A stretch of 64,000 bases of DNA from an uncultured Pontibacter sp. (lineage in GTDB: Bacteria; Bacteroidota; Bacteroidia; Cytophagales; Hymenobacteraceae): contig CANMMP010000002.1 in the NCBI GenBank assembly GCA_947499125.1, forward strand, positions 434,001 through 498,000, read 5' to 3'. Under the pieces are notes generated by a model. That model worked only from the letters and a program-made list of their open reading frames with translations. It was not told the DNA's origin and did no database searches. The translations under genes were made by a program, and so were the position numbers. Shown here one piece after another: positions 58,650 to 64,000 of this stretch (position 1 is the first letter of the stretch; each line of letters opens with the position of its first letter).

Positions 58650-59462
58650 CTATGCTTTTGGAATGACTTCAGAACTATACTTGTCATGAAAATTCACTAA
58701 AAGTGTTTTAAACCCGTTCGGCAATTTGGAGTAAGCAAAATCAACTATCTCCTGCGGTACAGTTTTATAGTATGCAGCTGCTATACCCCCTGTTATACAG
58801 GCAATCGTATCGCTGTCGCCGCCTATAGATATGGCCAGCCTTATTGCATTTTCATAATCAGTACTATCCAGGAAGGCAACTATTGCCTGCGGCACTGATC
58901 CCTGGCAGCTAACATCAAATTTGTAGGTAGGCCTGATGTTTTCAATGGTAAAATCAAGGGTATAGTTGAATTGAGAAGTGATGTAAGTTCGGATCTCCTG
59001 TTTAGATGCCCCGGTACGCGCTAAAAATATAACCGCAGCCGTTGCCTGAGCCCCTTTTATACCTTCAGGGTGATTATGTGTTACCTCTGCACTTTGTTTG
59101 GCTACTTGCATTACTTCCTCTAAAGAGTTATAAGCACAGCCTATGGCACTAACACGCATCGCGGACCCATTACCGTAGCTATAGTAAGGTTTCGGGTCTT
59201 CTGTTTGCAGCCAATCCCTGAATCTTCCACCATAGCCGCGATTGGTGTATTTGCGGCCATATTCACAGATCGTTTTGCCAAAGCCTATGCCATTTAGGAT
59301 GCTGTCAGCCACAGCCATAGTTAGGACGGTGTCGTCGGTAAAGCGGGAGTGGGGAGTAAATAAAGGAAAGTCTGTTGTTTTAACATTACGACGTTCGTAC
59401 ACCGATCCGATGATGTCGCCAGCCACGGCACCTATAATAACAAGGGACAAGGTTTGCTTCAT
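58650..59462 (-). CDS. ADP-ribosylglycohydrolase family protein
   Basis: GAVAGDIIGSVYE...RFTDDTVLTMAVADSIL...ISIGGDSDTIACITGGIAAAYY. Confidence 0.9.
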   Translation of the reverse strand: MKQTLSLVIIGAVAGDIIGSVYERRNVKTTDFPLFTPHSRFTDDTVLTMAVADSILNGIGFGKTICEYGRKYTNRGYGGRFRDWLQTEDPKPYYSYGNGSAMRVSAIGCAYNSLEEVMQVAKQSAEVTHNHPEGIKGAQATAAVIFLARTGASKQEIRTYITSQFNYTLDFTIENIRPTYKFDVSCQGSVPQAIVAFLDSTDYENAIRLAISIGGDSDTIACITGGIAAAYYKTVPQEIVDFAYSKLPNGFKTLLVNFHDKYSSEVIPKA

Positions 59463-59509
59463 TTTTGATTTTTAGCTAAGGTAGTTTGTACAAGTTGAAT
59501 GTAATGAAC

Positions 59510-59523
59510 TTTGCAAGCTTGTA
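59510..59523 (-). promoter_or_regulatory. TACAAGCTTGCAAA element (minus strand), 26 bp before TACCTTAG
   Basis: Reverse complement TTTGCAAGCTTGTA upstream of 58650-59462. Confidence 0.7.
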
Positions 59524-59804
59524 ATAACTAAAGGCGAGAACTATGCCTGACCTTGCTAAAACTTTAGTTGTCCTGGCTCTTTCCCTCTATTAACCTATAA
59601 ATATGGTATCCCAAGTGCTTTTAGACTGCTACTATAGTTTTTTGTGATTCAGAAAGAGATGTTTTATGTGTGCAGCAGGCTATCAGAAGTTGATCTCTGC
59701 ATAAACAATTTGACAGGCGAGCCTAAGAAAAAATGGTGTTAGAACCTGTTTTATCTCTTGGCACAGCTTTAGCCTTTAAGCTTATGTTCTAAAAAGCTAT
59801 TGTT

Positions 59805-60116
59805 ATGATCAGGGATGTCTTACTTGTTTGCGTTATAGTATTTGGCTTACTGGTGTTGGTAGGTAACATTTATACCGCAGGACTGGAAACTCATATAGCT
59901 GTTCTGGAAGAGCGGCAGCAAATGAGGCAGGATAGCATAGCCTATTATGCTTATGAGTACAAACATTCTACCAGCGGCACTCGCAGGCATGTAGGAAAAG
60001 CGCTGCAAAAAGTGATAAATCGCTTATCAGTTAATGAACAGCGTTATGCTATCAGGCAGAAGGAGCTCCAGGAGTTAAAAGACAGGCGGCAGCAGTTTGC
60101 AGAACTACTTTGGTAA
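59805..60116 (+). CDS. small membrane/coiled-coil protein
   Basis: N-terminal TM then helical region. Confidence 0.55.
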   Translation: MIRDVLLVCVIVFGLLVLVGNIYTAGLETHIAVLEERQQMRQDSIAYYAYEYKHSTSGTRRHVGKALQKVINRLSVNEQRYAIRQKELQELKDRRQQFAELLW

Positions 60117-60344
60117 TAACATTACACCACATGATGGCAGATTTATTATGAGCCGTTAATCAACTCATGGATTTCATCCCTAACCTAATAAAATAAAATC
60201 ATGGCAAAAGTGCGCATCAAGATCAGTAGGCCTAAACGCTAACATGGTCAGGTTTAGTAACTTATAGTTAATGCAATCTTCAATTCAGACATTACAAATT
60301 GTAGAGTTGAAGATTGTCTAACATCAGCTTTCTGTAACTATAAT

Positions 60345-60358
60345 TACAAGCTTGCAAA
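60345..60358 (+). promoter_or_regulatory. TACAAGCTTGCAAA element, 26 bp before TAAGTTTG
   Basis: Exact 14-mer upstream of ORF 60416. Confidence 0.75.
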
Positions 60359-60415
60359 GATTCAAATTCAGGAATGCTTTAAGGTAAGTTTGTACTAAAA
60401 AAACAATTTAAAATT

Positions 60416-60757
60416 ATGTGGATAGCAACAAAGTATGGCTTCTTTTCTATTGTAGCAAAAGGAGATGAATTTCATGTACGGGCCAGGGCAAAACAGGACC
60501 TGGAGGAGCTGCTGGCAGCAACAGAGTTAAATGAGCCAGTACAAGTATGGCCTGGAGCGGATTACCGTTACAGAGTTATAGTTGGAGCAAAGGACATTCC
60601 AGTCCTTTTCCAGAAGCTTGGTGAAAGTATAGACTATAGCAACTTTAAAAATATGATTGCAGCTTCACCTTCACAGAAGGATAAAAAGCAAGCTTACAAT
60701 AGCATCTGGAGTGTGATGTATCAGGTGCAGGAGGATGGGGAGGACGAATTGCTATAG
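60416..60757 (+). CDS. hypothetical protein
   Basis: 113-aa ORF with promoter. Confidence 0.65.
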   Translation: MWIATKYGFFSIVAKGDEFHVRARAKQDLEELLAATELNEPVQVWPGADYRYRVIVGAKDIPVLFQKLGESIDYSNFKNMIAASPSQKDKKQAYNSIWSVMYQVQEDGEDELL

Positions 60758-60834
60758 TTCTTTGATCTTCACCCCTGCATCTACGAACCTTAAATTCCTT
60801 TCATCAATCATCCTTACAACCCTTTATACATTGC

Positions 60835-61395
60835 ATGTTCAAAACTTACTTCATTTTTACATCTCTCTTTGTCTCTTTATTTCTATTATGGCCGCTAAAA
60901 AAATTTCACAACTATAGCTTTCTACCTGCAGCAAACACCAAACTAGATAATCATACTGGCGCAGTTCAAAACAGACCTGTAACACAGCTTGATAAGGTGA
61001 AAATGCTGAAGTTGGTGAATGATTTACGAAGTACCGGCCGCTATTGTGGTGGCAATTTTGAACAGCCTGCAGCCCCTTTGGTTTGGAGCGACAAACTGGA
61101 GAGAGCTGCCCGCTTTCATAGCCTGGACATGTATCGTAATAATTACTTGAGTCACCGCTCTAAAGATGGCACGCCTTTCTACATCCGGATAAAACGGCAA
61201 TCTTATAACTACATGACTTGTGCTGAGAATATTGCTTTGGGGTATGAAACCGAAGAAGCTGTAATGGAAGGTTGGACGAATAGCGAAGGCCACTGCAGAA
61301 ATTTTATGAATGATCTTTATACCGAGATTGGTATTGCCCGAACCGGGAATTACTGGGTAATGGTCCTGGCCTATCCTGATAACTTCGCTAAGTAA
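60835..61395 (+). CDS. CAP/SCP-domain secreted protein
   Basis: LERAARFHSLDMYRNNYLSHRSKDGT...CAENIALGYETEEAVMEGWTNSEGHCRNFMNDLYTEIGIA. Confidence 0.85.
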   Translation: MFKTYFIFTSLFVSLFLLWPLKKFHNYSFLPAANTKLDNHTGAVQNRPVTQLDKVKMLKLVNDLRSTGRYCGGNFEQPAAPLVWSDKLERAARFHSLDMYRNNYLSHRSKDGTPFYIRIKRQSYNYMTCAENIALGYETEEAVMEGWTNSEGHCRNFMNDLYTEIGIARTGNYWVMVLAYPDNFAK

Positions 61396-61430
61396 GTCTT
61401 CTTTAAATTAACCCTCTACTTGTTTTCAAG

Positions 61431-62600
61431 ATGATTCCATTAAACGAATTAACCATACTTCCTGGTCGTGGTGCAGCTGTGCTTTGCCGTGTTTTGGGTG
61501 AATATATTGAACAACTGCAGGAACTGCCTTTTAGCTTTAGCGATCGTCATGCTATTGGTGGCAACCGCTGGCTAATCGCCTTTATTAAAGAAAAGGATAC
61601 AGCCCTGCATGATTTCCTAAAGCAGAAACAGTCCCGGACAGAAGCTTACATCCTTCGCGCTAAAATTGAGCAAGACGGTACCCTTATCAGAATGCCGGAT
61701 ATTCAGCTTCCGTCTTTTATTTTAAACCAGACATTAGCTATAAAAGACGACGTCTTGTACCTGGGTGGTTTTGAAGTAGTACATCAGAGTAAGAAGAGCT
61801 TTAGTAAAGTTAACAAAGGTGAAATGGCCGGCTTCTTTGACCTGACGCGGGATGAGCCGGTGTGGCATTCACTTCCGCTGCCGATTGATATGCAGGAAGG
61901 TAAAAGCATAGACGATGTATTGGTGTATGATGATAAGCTGGTGTTGGTAGATAACATCATGTACCCAAAATACTTGTTTGAGTATGACATTACCAATCCG
62001 CTGTCGCCAGTAGCCACTAAAACTATAGACTTACCCAATAACGGTACTTACGAGCACATACACCGGGGAAGTATAAACAGCAATTGGATGGCGCTGCTTT
62101 CCGGCGGCGTTGGCAGAGCAGGATCCAGCGAGTATGTATCTGTATTCAGTCTGCCAAACTATGAGCAGGTGTTTACCATCAGTTTGCTTCGTTCTTCTTT
62201 TGATATGCTGGAGCCTGAGAAGTTTACATCGCTGGAACAGGAGCTTGAAAAGGCCAGAAATACTGTAACGCTGTACGATTTTGCGATTGTCGGTAATTAC
62301 GTGTTGATAGCTTGCGGTCATCATGGAATTGGCAGGTTCGCTTTGCCCGAACGTCTACAACAGTTTCAAGAAAAGCAGAAGCAGATAGAAGCAGAGTTTA
62401 AAGATGTGAATCGGTATTCAAGGTATACATATGGGCGCAGTTATGAGCTTTCTGGTATCTATCAAGATAATGAGCATTTGTGCAAAGTGCCGGATTTGGA
62501 GGAAGTGCACAAACTAGTGCCGCTGACGGATGGGCGGGTAGTTGCTGTTAGCTATGGTGAAACAAACCTGAAGCTTGAATATAAGGTGCTGCAGTTTTAA
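61431..62600 (+). CDS. hypothetical beta-propeller-like protein
   Basis: 389-aa ORF, beta-rich. Confidence 0.6.
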   Translation: MIPLNELTILPGRGAAVLCRVLGEYIEQLQELPFSFSDRHAIGGNRWLIAFIKEKDTALHDFLKQKQSRTEAYILRAKIEQDGTLIRMPDIQLPSFILNQTLAIKDDVLYLGGFEVVHQSKKSFSKVNKGEMAGFFDLTRDEPVWHSLPLPIDMQEGKSIDDVLVYDDKLVLVDNIMYPKYLFEYDITNPLSPVATKTIDLPNNGTYEHIHRGSINSNWMALLSGGVGRAGSSEYVSVFSLPNYEQVFTISLLRSSFDMLEPEKFTSLEQELEKARNTVTLYDFAIVGNYVLIACGHHGIGRFALPERLQQFQEKQKQIEAEFKDVNRYSRYTYGRSYELSGIYQDNEHLCKVPDLEEVHKLVPLTDGRVVAVSYGETNLKLEYKVLQF

Positions 62601-62621
62601 TATGCTCTAATAAAATATCCT

Positions 62622-63614
62622 ATGAACAATCTGCCCTTTTTAGAAGAGAACCTGGAATTGTTGCTGCAGCATACCGATGAGATTGTGCAAGTGCCTGTTT
62701 ATTATCATAGTCGCATTATGTTTACTGCGGAGCCTAAGGGGACAAAGCGTTTAGGAAGCGCTTTGCTGGGGCCATACCTGGAGTTCTGGAAACAAGTACC
62801 GGTAAACAAGGCAGGAAAACTTCTGCTTACTTATGAATTGCTCGGCAACACAGTGCGTAACCTGGATATGTACCGGGAGTTACATCCTGATCTAATTAAA
62901 AAGAGAAAGTTTCCGCAGGATGATTTAGAAATAGAAAGTGGGTTCCGTTATAAGAATCCCTTGACTGGTATATCGCGCTATCAGCTAGAGGACATATTTT
63001 ACCGCTACATGCTGCAGTTTAACAAACAAAACCTGCCGATGGGAGCACCACTAGAAATGGTAGTACAGGAGTTAAAAGAAGGAAAGCCGCTGCATGAGCG
63101 GGTAAGCCAGAAGTATGCAATCGTCCGGGAAAAACTTTTAAGCGCTGTTGCCAAAGCAACAGGAACCAACGGCTTATACTATGTACCTGATCCTACAATT
63201 AATCCTTCACATAAATTTTCTCCGGACTGGAAACCACAGCAGCCGCCTGTAACCTTTAGGGTAGAGCAGGAGCACGATATGCGTCTGACAATTTACCTGA
63301 TGATAGAAGCGCATGTCAGGAATATAAAAGTACATTTTGTTACAGGCAAGCGTTTGTCTGCCATAGGGCTTAACGATATGATGCTGGATACTATAGCTGA
63401 ACTCAATCCATTACTCGAGATCCATGGTTTTGCTAAGCAAAAAGCTACTACTTCGGTGTATGGAGGCGGTCTGGAAGCCCTTTATACTTCACAGGTCAAC
63501 TCTCCGGATGACGTGCTTACACCAGAATATCTGGCTTCTTTTGGTGATTTAGTACGACAGATGTATGCTGTTATTCAGGAAAAGGGGTTGTTGCCTAAAC
63601 GCGTAATTAACTGA
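62622..63614 (+). CDS. hypothetical protein
   Basis: 330-aa ORF. Confidence 0.6.
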   Translation: MNNLPFLEENLELLLQHTDEIVQVPVYYHSRIMFTAEPKGTKRLGSALLGPYLEFWKQVPVNKAGKLLLTYELLGNTVRNLDMYRELHPDLIKKRKFPQDDLEIESGFRYKNPLTGISRYQLEDIFYRYMLQFNKQNLPMGAPLEMVVQELKEGKPLHERVSQKYAIVREKLLSAVAKATGTNGLYYVPDPTINPSHKFSPDWKPQQPPVTFRVEQEHDMRLTIYLMIEAHVRNIKVHFVTGKRLSAIGLNDMMLDTIAELNPLLEIHGFAKQKATTSVYGGGLEALYTSQVNSPDDVLTPEYLASFGDLVRQMYAVIQEKGLLPKRVIN

Positions 63615-63692
63615 ATATAATTAATTTAAGCAGTTGTCACATATCAGCATCGACAAAAGTATATTCCCTGTTTATAACATAAAAATTGTCCT

Positions 63693-64000
63693 ATGAACCT
63701 GGAATTAGATACTTTTCTATCTGTTACAAGAAACATTCTGGCAGAAAGAAACACAGAATTAGCTGAGCTAAGACGCATGTCAAACAGGGAGATTCTGGAG
63801 TTTGGAGCCGATGAATATAATGCAGTTATTAATGCTAAACTGGATTTTGTTGGGGTGTTTACAGATTTTGTTGTAATTAGCGCCATACTACTTAATGAAG
63901 GGAAAAGCGTCGGGGAAGTACTAGGTGAAATAATGCGCAGAAGCGATGATACCTACGACAGGTTTAATATTGCCATTACCCAGCTTTGCTGCGAAGTTAT
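63693..64000 (+). CDS. partial hypothetical protein (continues past window)
   Basis: MNLELDTFLSVTRNILAERNTELAELRRMSNREILEFGADEYNAVINAKLDFVGV... open to window end. Confidence 0.55.
   Translation, partial: MNLELDTFLSVTRNILAERNTELAELRRMSNREILEFGADEYNAVINAKLDFVGVFTDFVVISAILLNEGKSVGEVLGEIMRRSDDTYDRFNIAITQLCCEV

Overview
The 64 kb window is accessory-rich chromosomal DNA from a Bacteroidota genome, probably Cytophagales/Hymenobacteraceae-like. The taxon is inferred from TAnnTTTG -7 promoter elements and protein style; no search was run. No rRNA, tRNA, CRISPR array or transposase was recognised. Main content: a BTAD/TPR regulator; an FtsZ-like paralogue; a histone-deacetylase-fold protein; a Nudix plus HNH locus carrying a decayed tandem duplication; a divergent N6-methylase-like protein; DprA; archaemetzincin; transglutaminase; peptidases; a vWA/DUF2130 pair; a PLD-nuclease/vWA-lipoprotein/DUF805-exonuclease cluster; an RtcR-like CARF-sigma54 activator; two SF1 helicase-nuclease fusions; two ADP-ribosylglycohydrolases; a TerY-P-type triad (vWA, PP2C, kinase-TPR); a type III-like R-M pair; and many hypothetical proteins. 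The most interesting non-obvious signals are: (1) a 14-bp element TACAAGCTTGCAAA found eight times on both strands, each time 26-27 bp upstream of a -7-like element (consensus TAnnTTTG), suggesting an undescribed regulon that includes dprA, a RecB-like helicase-nuclease and an ADP-ribosylglycohydrolase; (2) two copies of a ~124-nt structured RNA candidate whose first stem shows a compensatory base-pair change; (3) an RtcR-like CARF activator without rtcAB, flanked by two near-identical -24/-12 promoters driving a DUF2130+vWA operon and an unknown gene; (4) a candidate three-gene nuclease/membrane system at 30.0-34.2 kb.
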